Below, one piece after another: positions 55,765 through 64,000 of a stretch of 64,000 bases of DNA; within the stretch, counting starts at the first letter, position 1; each line of letters opens with the position of its first letter. The position numbers and the translations under genes were made by a program. The DNA comes from Hanstruepera ponticola (GTDB taxonomy: Bacteria; Bacteroidota; Bacteroidia; Flavobacteriales; Flavobacteriaceae): NCBI RefSeq assembly GCF_012931685.1, contig NZ_JABANC010000006.1:62001-126000 (forward strand), in the 5' to 3' direction. The notes below the pieces were generated by a model. The model was given only the letters and a program-made list of their open reading frames with translations. It searched no databases and was not told the DNA's origin.

Positions 55765-58092
55765 ATGAAAAGACTATTACTTCCCTTATTTTTTATTCTT
55801 ACAACCCTTGTCAATGCCCAAATAGTCAATATACCGGATCCTGTTTTTAAGGCTGCTTTATTATCAGCATCACCTAGTAATCAAATTGCTCAAGATAGTT
55901 CCGGTAATTTTTATAAAATTGATGCAAATGATGATGGTGAGATACAAGTAACAGAAGCTTTGGAAACAACATATTTGAATATTAGTTCCGTTGGTCTGGA
56001 TTCAATTAGTGGAATAGAAGCATTTACCAATCTGCAACATTTAACTAGTAATGGTAATCTTGAAAACATTTGGGATTTAAGTGAATTAATTAATCTTGAA
56101 ACATTAAACTTAGATGAAAATCCAGTAGCATTTCTTGATATTTCTAATAGTAGTAATCTCATTTCATTTAGCGCTTTTTTATCTGGCATTACAGATTTAG
56201 ATGTTTCTCAAAATCCAAATCTTGAATCATTGAATTGTCAAACGTGCGATTTGACCGAATTGGATATATCAAATAATATTAATTTGATAAGTTTAAATTG
56301 CTCAAACAATTATTATTTAACAAGTTTAGACGTATCTCAAAACTTAAACCTTGAAGAACTTATATTAACTGGATGTGGTTTAACTGAACTTGATGTAACA
56401 AATAATGAGAATTTAAGAGTTTTGAATTGTGAAGCAAATAGTTTATCTGAACTTGATGTATCAAATAATGTGCTTCTTGAAAGTTTAAACTGTTCCCATA
56501 ATGATAATTGGGGATATGGTATATCTACAATTGATGTATCCCAAAATATAAATCTACAATTATTAGAATGCTCAAATTTTTATTTAGAAAATTTATATAT
56601 TAAAAATGGTATCAATGAAACTATTATATTAGAGGGGCAATCTTATGTTTTATTTATTTGTGCAGATGATTATGATATTCCTGCATTAGAAGCTTCTCCA
56701 TTTATTCAATCTGCTTCAGTTATAACGTCCTATTGTAATTTTAATCCAGGAAGTAATAATAATGTAATTTCGGGAAATATTTTTCTAGACACAGAAAATA
56801 ATGGTTGTACAACAAGCGATTTACCTGCCTTAAATTTTAGATTAGATATAAATGACGGAACCAATCAAGGAATGACATTTGCAAATAATTCTGGTGAGTA
56901 TGTTTTTTACACGCAATCGGGTAATTTTGAGTTATTACCATCAATTGAAAACCCAACTTGGTTTGACATTTCTCCAACCTCTGCCAATATAGAATTTACA
57001 GACAATAACTTTAATACAGCAATTCAGGATTTTTGTGTTACTCCGGTTGGAGTCCATAACGATGTTGAAATTATTATTTCGCCAATTGTACCTGCCCAAC
57101 CTGGATTTGATGCCACATATCAATTAGCATATAGAAATAAAGGAAACCAAACATTATCAGGCGAAATTAATTTTGAGTATAATGAAGCTTTATTGGATTT
57201 TATAACCGCCTCAATATCTCCAGATAGTCAAGGGTCTGGGGTTTTATCTTGGAATTATGCTAATTTACCACCATTTCAGAGCAGGACTTTTACGGTAACC
57301 TTAAATGTTAATGCGCCAACAGAAACACCTGCCGTTAATATTGGTGATGAGTTACCTTTCATTAGTGCTATTAATCCAACAGTAGGTGATGAAATACCTT
57401 CTGACAATACATTCCAATTTAAGCAAATCGTTATTGGTTCTTATGACCCTAATGATAAAACCTGTCTGGAAGGTGATATAGTAGAATCTAATCAAATAGG
57501 TGAATACCTGCACTTCAATATCAATTTTGAAAATACGGGAACAGCAGCAGCTACTTTTGTAGTAGTAAAAGATGTCATTAATGAAACCATGTTTGACATG
57601 AACACCTTACAGGTTATGTATGCCAGTCATGAGATGATGACTCAAGTTGCAGGCAATAAAATTGAGTTTATTTTTGATAATATCAATTTAGGTACTGAAG
57701 AAAAGGGCAATGTGGTTTTTAAAATAAAAACATTGGATACTTTAAATGTAGGCGATTCGGTAACCAATGATGCCGAAATCTTTTTTGATTACAATTTCCC
57801 GATTGTTACCAATGAGACCAATACGACGTTCCAAACACTATCAGTTGAGGAAAATCAGTTGGGTGATGCTATCACAGTCTATCCAAATCCGACATCTGGG
57901 TTATTACATATCAATACGCGATCGGTCATTCAGAAAGTTGAAATATATGACGTTCAAGGACGATTGGTGGTGAGTCAAAATTCTAATCAGAATAAGCAAA
58001 CCTTAAATACTTCGGCTTTGACAAAAGGTGTTTACTTTGTAAAAATAAAGACTAAAAACGGTCAGCAAATAGTCAATATTATCAAGGAATAA
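55765..58092 (+). CDS. Secreted T9SS protein with leucine-rich repeats
   Basis: The 775-residue protein has a signal peptide (MKRLLLPLFFILTTLVNAQ). A leucine-rich-repeat region runs to about residue 285, built on units such as LDVSQNPNLESLNCQTCDLT and LDISNNINLISLNCSNN, with repeated LTELD(V/I)S patterns. Next come beta-sandwich-like domains (SGNIFLDTENNGCTTSDLPA, and YDPNDKTCLEGDIVESNQIG with NFENTGTAAATFVVVKD, a pattern typical of flavobacterial T9SS proteins). The last ~80 residues (ITVYPNPTSGLLHINTRSV to VNIIKE) are a type A T9SS C-terminal domain. It is therefore exported and probably anchored on the surface. The ligand is unknown. Confidence 0.88.
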   Translation: MKRLLLPLFFILTTLVNAQIVNIPDPVFKAALLSASPSNQIAQDSSGNFYKIDANDDGEIQVTEALETTYLNISSVGLDSISGIEAFTNLQHLTSNGNLENIWDLSELINLETLNLDENPVAFLDISNSSNLISFSAFLSGITDLDVSQNPNLESLNCQTCDLTELDISNNINLISLNCSNNYYLTSLDVSQNLNLEELILTGCGLTELDVTNNENLRVLNCEANSLSELDVSNNVLLESLNCSHNDNWGYGISTIDVSQNINLQLLECSNFYLENLYIKNGINETIILEGQSYVLFICADDYDIPALEASPFIQSASVITSYCNFNPGSNNNVISGNIFLDTENNGCTTSDLPALNFRLDINDGTNQGMTFANNSGEYVFYTQSGNFELLPSIENPTWFDISPTSANIEFTDNNFNTAIQDFCVTPVGVHNDVEIIISPIVPAQPGFDATYQLAYRNKGNQTLSGEINFEYNEALLDFITASISPDSQGSGVLSWNYANLPPFQSRTFTVTLNVNAPTETPAVNIGDELPFISAINPTVGDEIPSDNTFQFKQIVIGSYDPNDKTCLEGDIVESNQIGEYLHFNINFENTGTAAATFVVVKDVINETMFDMNTLQVMYASHEMMTQVAGNKIEFIFDNINLGTEEKGNVVFKIKTLDTLNVGDSVTNDAEIFFDYNFPIVTNETNTTFQTLSVEENQLGDAITVYPNPTSGLLHINTRSVIQKVEIYDVQGRLVVSQNSNQNKQTLNTSALTKGVYFVKIKTKNGQQIVNIIKE

Positions 58093-58177
58093 GTCAAATA
58101 GTTATAAATATCAATTTTAGCAATAGTGAAATTGATAAATCCTCTGTGATATCCTTTAAATATAGTGAGATATTTCG

Positions 58178-58185
58178 TATTTTCG
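58178..58185 (+). promoter_or_regulatory. Possible -7 element (TATTTTCG) for gltA
   Basis: TATTTTCG differs from TAnnTTTG by one base and lies 46 bases before the gltA ATG. No TTG is seen at the right spacing, so this is weak. Confidence 0.25.
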
Positions 58186-58231
58186 TGCTGTCAAATTCGA
58201 CGCAATAATATCAAAAAATTTTAGAATACAT

Positions 58232-59518
58232 ATGTCAGATAAAGCTACCATAGAAATTAACGGCCAGAAATATGAATTTCCTTTGGTTAAAGGAACAGAG
58301 AATGAAGTTGCCATTGATATCAAATCATTACGAGGTGTCACCAATGGTGTTGTGACCATTGATCCAGGTTATAAAAACACGGGTTCTTGTACTAGTGCCA
58401 TTACGTTTTTGGATGGTGAAAAAGGTATTTTAAGATACAGAGGATATTCTATTGAAGAATTAGCCGAAAAAGCCGACTTTTTAGAGGTTGCGTATTTATT
58501 AATTTTTGGAGAATTACCAACACAAGAACAGCTAGATAAATTCCATGCTGATATCAAAAGCCACTCGGTTGTTGATGATGATGTGCGTAAGATTGTAGAT
58601 GCTTTTCCAAAGTCAGCTCATCCTATGGGTGTTTTGGCCTCTTTAACAAGTGCGCTTACAGCTTTTAACCCTTCTTCAGTAAACGTAAATTCTGAAGAAG
58701 AGATGTACAAAGCCATAGTGCGAATCATGGGTAAGTTTCCGGTTTTAGTGGCTTGGACATTACGTAAGAAAAATGGTTTACCTTTAGATTATGGCGATAA
58801 GAATTTAGGTTATGTTGAGAATTGTCTTAAAATGATGTTTAAACAGCCTAATGAAGAATATATTTTAGACCCAGTAGTAGTAGATGCATTAGATAAGTTA
58901 TTGATTCTTCATGCTGACCACGAGCAAAACTGTTCAACTTCAACGGTGAGAATTGTAGGTTCTTCCCATGCAGGATTATTTGCATCATTGTCTTCTGGTA
59001 TTTCAGCCCTTTGGGGACCACTTCATGGTGGAGCAAACCAAGCCGTTTTAGAAATGTTGGAAGCTATAAAAGAAGATGGAGGCGATACTAAAAAATATAT
59101 GGCAAAAGCCAAGGATAAGGATGACCCGTTCCGTTTAATGGGATTCGGCCATCGTGTTTATAAAAACTTCGATCCACGTGCAAGAATCATTAAGAAATCT
59201 GCCGATGAAGTTCTAGGAAACCTAGGCGTTGAAGATCCTATATTAGATATTGCCAAAGGATTAGAAAAAGAAGCTCTGGAAGACGATTACTTTGTAAAGC
59301 GTAAGCTATATCCAAATGTTGATTTTTATTCTGGAATTATCTATCGTGCCATGGGTATCCCAACCGATATGTTTACGGTTATGTTTGCTTTAGGACGCTT
59401 ACCAGGATGGATAGCACAATGGCGTGAAATGCGTTTAAACAATGAGCCAATTGGGCGACCAAGACAAATTTATACTGGAGAAACTTTAAGGTCATTTAAG
59501 CCTGTTAATAAACGATAA
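58232..59518 (+). CDS. gltA: Citrate synthase
   Basis: Citrate synthase condenses oxaloacetate and acetyl-CoA, the first TCA step. The 428-residue protein has RYRGYSIEELAEKADFLEVA, the active-site LFASLSSGISALWGPLHGGA and FGHRVYKNFDPRARIIKKSA. The catalytic His residues in the LHGGAN and GHRVY regions are intact. It is the hexameric long type with an N-terminal extension of about 35 residues. It is followed by its own terminator. Confidence 0.98.
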   Translation: MSDKATIEINGQKYEFPLVKGTENEVAIDIKSLRGVTNGVVTIDPGYKNTGSCTSAITFLDGEKGILRYRGYSIEELAEKADFLEVAYLLIFGELPTQEQLDKFHADIKSHSVVDDDVRKIVDAFPKSAHPMGVLASLTSALTAFNPSSVNVNSEEEMYKAIVRIMGKFPVLVAWTLRKKNGLPLDYGDKNLGYVENCLKMMFKQPNEEYILDPVVVDALDKLLILHADHEQNCSTSTVRIVGSSHAGLFASLSSGISALWGPLHGGANQAVLEMLEAIKEDGGDTKKYMAKAKDKDDPFRLMGFGHRVYKNFDPRARIIKKSADEVLGNLGVEDPILDIAKGLEKEALEDDYFVKRKLYPNVDFYSGIIYRAMGIPTDMFTVMFALGRLPGWIAQWREMRLNNEPIGRPRQIYTGETLRSFKPVNKR

Positions 59519-59540
59519 GATTATAAATAAATATCATATT

Positions 59541-59571
59541 AAAGCTTCATAGATTCTATGGAGCTTTTTTT
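59541..59571 (+). terminator. Terminator after gltA
   Basis: AAAGCTTCATAG pairs with CTATGGAGCTTT around three or four bases, followed by a T run. It falls in the 64-base gap before the next gene. Confidence 0.8.
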
Positions 59572-59582
59572 ATATTTACAAC

Positions 59583-60497
59583 ATGCTAAAACTAAACGTT
59601 AAAAACGAAACTTCCCGATTACGTGCTGTGGTATTGGGTACTGCCAAAAGTAATGGACCAACACCCAGTATTGAAGATGCTTATGATCCTAAATCATTGG
59701 AGCATATAAAAGCAGGAACTTATCCTGTTGAGTCTGATATGGTAAAAGAAATGGAAGCCGTAGCCGCGGTTTTTGAGAAGTATGATGTTAAGGTGTTTCG
59801 ACCTAAAATTATTGAAGATTGCAATCAGATTTTTACACGCGATATAGCTTTTGTAATTGATGATAAGTTTGTAAAAGCAAATATTCTTCCAGATCGTGAG
59901 GAAGAATTTACAGCAATTGAGCATGTTTGGACCCAAGTCCCAAAAGAAAATAGAATTAAGTTGCCAAAACATTGCCATATTGAAGGAGGCGATGTTATGC
60001 TATATAATGACCATATTTTTATTGGTACTTATAGAGGCGATGATTATGCTGATTATATTATTGCCCGGACTAATATGGAAGCTGTTGAAGTGATGCAAGA
60101 ATTATTTCCTCATAAAAAAATAAAGTCTTTTGATTTACGAAAATCGAATACCAATCCCAGAGAAAATGCTTTGCATTTAGATTGCTGTTTTCAACCCGTA
60201 GGGAAAGGGAAAGCTATTTTGCATAAAAATGGTTTTTTAGTTGAAGAAGAATTTAATTGGCTCCTAAACTTCTTTGGAAAAGACAATGTATTTGAGATAG
60301 ATAAGGAAGAAATGTACAACATGAATAGTAATATTTTTTCAATATCAGAAGACGTTGTTATTTCTGAAAAAGGCTTTACACGATTGAACACTTGGCTACG
60401 TAATCAAGGCATCACGGTTGAAGAAGTACCATATGCTGAAATTGCCAAACAAGAAGGTTTATTGCGTTGCTCTACTTTGCCGTTAATTAGAGACTAG
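59583..60497 (+). CDS. Dimethylarginine dimethylaminohydrolase/amidinotransferase-like enzyme
   Basis: The 304-residue protein belongs to the guanidine-modifying pentein superfamily. It has the acidic substrate residues in TRDIAFVIDD and IEGGDVM, the active-site histidine in ENALHLDCCFQPVG, and the catalytic cysteine near the C-terminus in LLRCSTLPLIRD (Cys296). These enzymes hydrolyse or transfer guanidino groups of arginine or methylarginine. The specific substrate cannot be read from the sequence; arginine deiminase and DDAH are both possible. Its stop interlocks with the convergent YceI gene (CTAG). Confidence 0.85.
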   Translation: MLKLNVKNETSRLRAVVLGTAKSNGPTPSIEDAYDPKSLEHIKAGTYPVESDMVKEMEAVAAVFEKYDVKVFRPKIIEDCNQIFTRDIAFVIDDKFVKANILPDREEEFTAIEHVWTQVPKENRIKLPKHCHIEGGDVMLYNDHIFIGTYRGDDYADYIIARTNMEAVEVMQELFPHKKIKSFDLRKSNTNPRENALHLDCCFQPVGKGKAILHKNGFLVEEEFNWLLNFFGKDNVFEIDKEEMYNMNSNIFSISEDVVISEKGFTRLNTWLRNQGITVEEVPYAEIAKQEGLLRCSTLPLIRD

Positions 60498-61024
60498 TTT
60501 ACCTTACAAATAATGGTTACCTCGGCTGTTTCGCCAACTCGAAACGTGCCATAATCCTCACCGATATTGTAATCAAAACGGTTAATTTCCAGTTCACCTT
60601 CAAACGTATTATTTTTAAAAGTGAATGGTATAGTCACAGTTTTAGTTACACCATGAATGGTTAAATCACCAGTGGTTTTGTAGCCATCGCTTGTTTTTGT
60701 AACTGTATTAGATTTATAACAAATAGTTTCATACTTTTCTACATCAAAAAAATCTGCAGAGCGCAAGTGTTCATCGCGCTTGTCGTTTTTGGTGTTAATA
60801 GTTTTGGAGTCAATGCAAATATCAAAACTAGAACCTGAAACATCAGACGAGTTAAAATTAAAATCACCTTTCATACCAGTAAAGGTTCCTTTTACTGTAA
60901 ATATACCACCTCCTGAAATTTTAAACTTAACTTCAGATTTGTCTGTATTTATAGTTTGAGCATTCACAAATGATGTAGTTGCTGAAATAAAAACGATAAG
61001 TATTAAGCTTTTAATAAATTTCAT
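60494..61024 (-). CDS. YceI-family periplasmic protein
   Basis: The 176-residue protein has a signal peptide (MKFIKSLILIVFISATTSFVNAQ). The lipocalin-like body contains SEVKFKISGGGIFTVKGTFT, DEHLRSADFFDVEKYETI and LTIHGVTKTVTIPFTFKN. YceI proteins bind polyisoprenoids or other hydrophobic ligands in the periplasm; the ligand here is unknown. It shares stop-codon bases with the convergent upstream enzyme gene. Confidence 0.9.
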   Translation of the reverse strand: MKFIKSLILIVFISATTSFVNAQTINTDKSEVKFKISGGGIFTVKGTFTGMKGDFNFNSSDVSGSSFDICIDSKTINTKNDKRDEHLRSADFFDVEKYETICYKSNTVTKTSDGYKTTGDLTIHGVTKTVTIPFTFKNNTFEGELEINRFDYNIGEDYGTFRVGETAEVTIICKVN

Positions 61025-61086
61025 AACATTGATGTTTTTAATATAGTTGTTGCAAAAACGATTCCATTTCTTTAAAAATAAAAAAA

Positions 61087-61115
61087 AGGAACTACATTTC
61101 TGTAATTCCTTGTGG
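61087..61115 (-). terminator. Terminator of lysS
   Basis: Read on the minus strand, AGGAATTACA and TGTAGTTCCT form a stem around GAAA, then seven or more T. It lies about 40 bases beyond the lysS stop, downstream of the dispersed repeat. Confidence 0.8.
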
Positions 61116-61123
61116 ATTTATTT

Positions 61124-61150
61124 GGATTCCTGTCTTCGCAGGAATGACAG
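61124..61150 (-). repeat. Dispersed hairpin repeat, copy 2
   Basis: On the minus strand this reads as an almost identical copy of the element at 4909-4934, with GTCATTCCTGCGAAGACAGG as its core and the ends varying. It begins at the base after the lysS stop codon. Both copies thus abut the end of a housekeeping gene. Function is unknown; a 3' hairpin role is possible. Confidence 0.7.
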
Positions 61151-62845
61151 TTAAACTATTTCAACCATCAAGCCTTCGTCTGTTTTTTCAACTTTTGCAA
61201 CCTTGTTCTTGGTCAGGTCTTTAATTGCTTTATCCCATTTTTTGTTGCTTAAGCCCGATTGACCTTTTAAATCATTTAAATCTATTTTTTCGACCTTGTT
61301 CAATATTTCTAAAACCGCTTTAGCATCTTCGCTAATGGCTAATGGTTTTTTCTCTGGTTTCATCTGCGGGAAGAATAAAACTTCCTGAATAGATTGGTTG
61401 TTGGTTAAAAACATAATTAACCTATCCATACCAATTCCCATACCAGATGTTGGTGGCATACCGTATTCTAAAGCACGAAGGAAATCATGATCAATAAACT
61501 CGGTAGCCTCGTCATCACCTTTTGCAGCCAATTTTAATTGGTGTTCAAAACGTTCACGTTGATCTAATGGGTCATTTAATTCCGAATAGGCATTCGCTAT
61601 TTCCTTACCACAAACCATCAATTCAAAACGTTCGGTTAATTCTGGATTGTTACGATGTTCTTTACACAACGGGCTCATTTCTTTAGGATAGTCTGTAATA
61701 AATGTAGGTTGTATATAATTCCCTTCACATTTCTCGCCAAAAATTTCATCTATCAATTTGCCTTTTCCCATGGTATCATCTACTTCAATATCCATGTCTT
61801 TAGCAGCTTGTCTGATTTCGGCTTCTGTTTTGCCAGTAATATCAAAACCAGTAAAATGTTTAATAGAATCTGCCATAGTAACACGAGCATAAGGCGCTTT
61901 AAAATCTATTTCATGTTTTCCAAAAGTAGCTTTTGTAGTACCATTTACAGCTACAGCACAATGCTCTAATAACTGCTCGCAGAAATCCATCATCCAATTG
62001 TAGTCTTTATAGGCTACATAAATTTCCATGGCTGTAAACTCTGGATTATGAGTTCTGTCCATACCTTCATTACGGAAGTTTTTAGAAAACTCATAAACAC
62101 CATCGAAACCACCTACAATTAAACGTTTTAAATATAGTTCATTAGCAATTCGCATGTACAATGGAATATCTAAACTGTTGTGATGCGTTGTAAAAGGTCG
62201 CGCTGCAGCTCCACCTGGAATGGGTTGTAATATTGGCGTTTCCACTTCAAAATAACCTGCTTTATTAAAAAACTCACGCATGGCATTAAATAGCTTGGTG
62301 CGCTTTACAAACACTTCTTTTACATGCGGATTAACAACCAAATCTGCATAACGTTGTCTGTAACGTTGCTCTGGATCTGTAAAAGCGTCATGTACGTTTC
62401 CATCGGCATCAACACGTGGTTGAGGCAATGGTCTTAAGGCTTTACTTAAAATGGTGAAGTCTTTAACCATCACAGTTTTTTCGCCAACTTTTGTGGTGAA
62501 TAACTCACCCTCAACACCAATAAAATCACCAATATCTAAAAGCTTTTTGTAAATAGTATTGTACTTGGTTTTGTCTTCTCCTGTACAAATTTCATCACGA
62601 TTAAAATATACTTGAATACGTCCATCACTATCTTGCAATTCTGCAAAACTCGCATTACCTTGAATACGTCGTGACATTAAACGTCCAGCTATAACAACCT
62701 TTTTACCTTCTTTAAAATTCTGTTTCACCTGTTTGGAAGTCTCTTCCACAGGAAACAAATCTGCAGGATACGGGTTAATGCCTAACTCACGTAATTTGGT
62801 GAGTTTTTCTCTTCGTACTATTTCTTGTTCAGATAATTGCGACAT
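61151..62845 (-). CDS. lysS: Lysyl-tRNA synthetase, class II
   Basis: LysRS charges tRNA-Lys. Starting at the ATG at 62845 ([15 protein letters not shown]), the 564-residue protein has the anticodon-binding OB domain ([20 protein letters not shown]). The class II motif 2 region reads [20 protein letters not shown], and motif 3 is [20 protein letters not shown]. The last ~65 residues ([27 protein letters not shown]) form an extra helical tail beyond the usual ~500-residue enzyme. A start ten codons upstream would cross the promoter -7 element and is rejected. Confidence 0.97.
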   Translation of the reverse strand: MSQLSEQEIVRREKLTKLRELGINPYPADLFPVEETSKQVKQNFKEGKKVVIAGRLMSRRIQGNASFAELQDSDGRIQVYFNRDEICTGEDKTKYNTIYKKLLDIGDFIGVEGELFTTKVGEKTVMVKDFTILSKALRPLPQPRVDADGNVHDAFTDPEQRYRQRYADLVVNPHVKEVFVKRTKLFNAMREFFNKAGYFEVETPILQPIPGGAAARPFTTHHNSLDIPLYMRIANELYLKRLIVGGFDGVYEFSKNFRNEGMDRTHNPEFTAMEIYVAYKDYNWMMDFCEQLLEHCAVAVNGTTKATFGKHEIDFKAPYARVTMADSIKHFTGFDITGKTEAEIRQAAKDMDIEVDDTMGKGKLIDEIFGEKCEGNYIQPTFITDYPKEMSPLCKEHRNNPELTERFELMVCGKEIANAYSELNDPLDQRERFEHQLKLAAKGDDEATEFIDHDFLRALEYGMPPTSGMGIGMDRLIMFLTNNQSIQEVLFFPQMKPEKKPLAISEDAKAVLEILNKVEKIDLNDLKGQSGLSNKKWDKAIKDLTKNKVAKVEKTDEGLMVEIV

Positions 62846-62874
62846 AAATTTGTATTGTATATTTTTTGAAGGCA

Positions 62875-62905
62875 CAAAGATAATTACTATTCATTAGGTT
62901 TTCAA
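62875..62905 (-). promoter_or_regulatory. Promoter of lysS (TTG-N20-TATCTTTG)
   Basis: On the minus strand TTG (62903-62905) and TATCTTTG (62875-62882) are 20 bases apart, ending 29 bases before the lysS ATG. This is a good Bacteroidota consensus match. Confidence 0.7.
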
Positions 62906-62985
62906 TTTATTGTAATGAAATTAACGTGTAACAAAGCTTTGAGATTTTCGACATATAAGCACATCAATTAAAATAAATCAATCAC

Positions 62986-63144
62986 ATGAGTTTTTGGAGA
63001 GTATTACTTTCAATTATTTGTCCGCCATTGGCTGTTTTAGACAGAGGTTGTGGCTCAATTCTAATCGTCTTTTTATTGTGGCTTTGCGGCTGGGTTCCTG
63101 GCGTCATTGCTGCTTTAGTAATTTTAAATAATCCGAAATCCTAA
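62986..63144 (+). CDS. Small Pmp3/UPF0057-family membrane protein
   Basis: The 52-residue frame MSFWRVLLSIICPPLAVLDR continues with GCGSILIVFLLWLCGWVPGV, the two-helix pattern of Pmp3 (stress-induced plasma-membrane protein) with the ICPPLAV motif. These proteins affect membrane potential or salt tolerance in other organisms. It lies alone between lysS (divergent) and lipB. Confidence 0.85.
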   Translation: MSFWRVLLSIICPPLAVLDRGCGSILIVFLLWLCGWVPGVIAALVILNNPKS

Positions 63145-63159
63145 TAGTTAAAATAGTTG

Positions 63160-63167
63160 TAATTTTG
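63160..63167 (+). promoter_or_regulatory. Probable -7 element (TAATTTTG) for lipB
   Basis: TAATTTTG matches TAnnTTTG and ends seven bases before the lipB ATG, implying a very short leader. No TTG is at the expected spacing. Confidence 0.4.
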
Positions 63168-63173
63168 TAGCCT

Positions 63174-63893
63174 ATGAATAAAACAGTTACCATTCAAGAA
63201 TTAGGCTTAAAAGATTACAAAGAAACTTGGGATTATCAAGAATCATTATTTAAAGCTATTGTTGATACAAAGATTAAAAACCGACGCGAATCAGCTGATT
63301 TACAAACACCTAACTATTTTTTGCTTGTTGAGCATCCGCATGTTTATACTTTAGGTAAAAGTGGTGATATGTCTAATCTGTTAGTTGATGAAAAGCAACT
63401 GGCTGAAAAGGGAGCCACATTTTATAAAGTGAATCGCGGTGGTGATATTACGTATCATGGTCCTGGTCAAATAGTGGGTTATCCTATTTTAGATTTAGAT
63501 AACTTTTTTACGGACATCCATAAATACTTACGTTTTCTTGAAGAAATGATTATTCTGACCTTGGCTGAATACGGTTTAAAAGCAGAACGCAGTCCAGGTG
63601 AGACAGGCGTATGGTTGGATGTGGGAACACCATTTGCTAGAAAAATTTGTGCTATGGGAGTTCGTGCCAGCCGTTGGGTCACTATGCACGGGTTTGCATT
63701 GAATGTGAATGCCGATTTAGGCTATTTTGACAATATGATTCCGTGTGGTATTCGCGGAAAAGCGGTTACTTCTTTAAATGTTGAGTTAGGTAGGCAGACT
63801 GTTGATGAAAATGAAGTGAAAGACAAATTGCTAAAGCATTTTGCTAACTTATTTGAGGCTGATCCTCTTAAAACAGCAATAATAAACGCTTGA
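63174..63893 (+). CDS. lipB: Octanoyltransferase LipB
   Basis: LipB moves an octanoyl group from acyl carrier protein to lipoyl domains, the first step of lipoate assembly. The 239-residue protein has LLVEHPHVYTLGKSGDMSNL, NRGGDITYHGPGQIVGYPIL and the catalytic Lys/Cys region with KICAMGVRASRWVTMHGFAL and MIPCGIRGKAVTSLN (PCGI cysteine). The Cys-Lys pair appears intact. It lies in the flavobacterial lysS-lipB neighbourhood. Confidence 0.97.
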   Translation: MNKTVTIQELGLKDYKETWDYQESLFKAIVDTKIKNRRESADLQTPNYFLLVEHPHVYTLGKSGDMSNLLVDEKQLAEKGATFYKVNRGGDITYHGPGQIVGYPILDLDNFFTDIHKYLRFLEEMIILTLAEYGLKAERSPGETGVWLDVGTPFARKICAMGVRASRWVTMHGFALNVNADLGYFDNMIPCGIRGKAVTSLNVELGRQTVDENEVKDKLLKHFANLFEADPLKTAIINA

Positions 63894-63894
63894 T

Positions 63895-64000
63895 ATGAAG
63901 TTGATTTTTATACTTTTAGCGTTGGTGGTTGTTATCCTAATAGTTAGAATTATAACGAAGAACCGAAACACCCAAGAATCACAAATAAGTGCGTTTGAAC
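63895..64000 (+). CDS. Start of a single-span membrane protein, cut by window edge
   Basis: An ATG two bases after the lipB stop opens MKLIFILLALVVVILIVRII, a single hydrophobic helix, then TKNRNTQESQISAFE, an acidic/polar tail that runs off the window. The family is not identified. The close spacing suggests co-transcription with lipB. Confidence 0.5.
   Translation, partial: MKLIFILLALVVVILIVRIITKNRNTQESQISAFE

Overview
This window is a stretch of chromosome from a member of the Bacteroidota, most likely the family Flavobacteriaceae (genus not determined). The evidence is low GC content, start codons preceded by A/T-rich sequence rather than Shine-Dalgarno motifs, many TAnnTTTG promoter elements (several with TTG 19-20 bases upstream), a SusC/SusD outer-membrane pair, two proteins with type IX secretion (T9SS) C-terminal tails, several lipoproteins with acidic residues just after the lipobox cysteine, and a flavobacterial housekeeping order (rpsL to rplQ, then carA, eno, gltA, lysS, lipB). 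No rRNA, tRNA, CRISPR array, transposase or phage gene was seen. No gap between genes exceeds 300 bases; the largest is about 210 bases (1822-2033) and holds a candidate small RNA.

Layout. 1-8600: the 5' part of an M3 peptidase gene (cut by the window edge), purE-purK on the minus strand, then on the plus strand an Hpt-adenylate kinase fusion, obgE, a voltage-gated-type potassium channel, a DUF4136 lipoprotein, a DinB-like protein and an SDR oxidoreductase. 8632-15018: a very large alpha-2-macroglobulin-family protein on the minus strand carrying a SusC-like carboxypeptidase-regulatory domain, TonB box and plug start just before its A2M domain. 15159-25654: a TPR protein, mpl, a lipoprotein, a PaiB/DUF1569 pair, a radC / deacetylase-like / yjjG operon, a secreted unknown protein, rarA, a rhomboid protease and rlmB. 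25672-35576, all on the minus strand: a T9SS-secreted arylsulfotransferase-like protein, a SusC-SusD-lipoprotein-lipoprotein operon and a small BamA/TamA-like barrel protein.

35754-53023 is the str-S10-spc-alpha ribosomal protein supercluster, 30 genes in the order rpsL-rpsG-fusA-rpsJ to rplQ including secY, infA, rpmJ and rpoA. It is followed by carA, eno, a T9SS leucine-rich-repeat protein, gltA, a dimethylarginine-hydrolase-like enzyme, a YceI protein, lysS, a tiny Pmp3-family membrane protein, lipB and the start of another membrane protein.

How the parts work together: most genes serve growth (translation, purine synthesis and salvage, central carbon entry, lipoylation, peptidoglycan recycling, DNA repair). 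The accessory part is envelope-centred: nutrient import (SusCD), secreted or surface proteins (T9SS, lipoproteins) and the macroglobulin-like protein. The least explained signals are non-coding or architectural: a candidate small RNA between dcp and purE, structured and relatively GC-rich RNA elements before rplC and rplQ, a terminator that overlaps the promoter of the rpsD-rpoA-rplQ unit, a dispersed hairpin repeat after two stop codons, and the SusC-like insertion in the macroglobulin. No complete novel system (defence, secretion or biosynthetic cluster) could be demonstrated.
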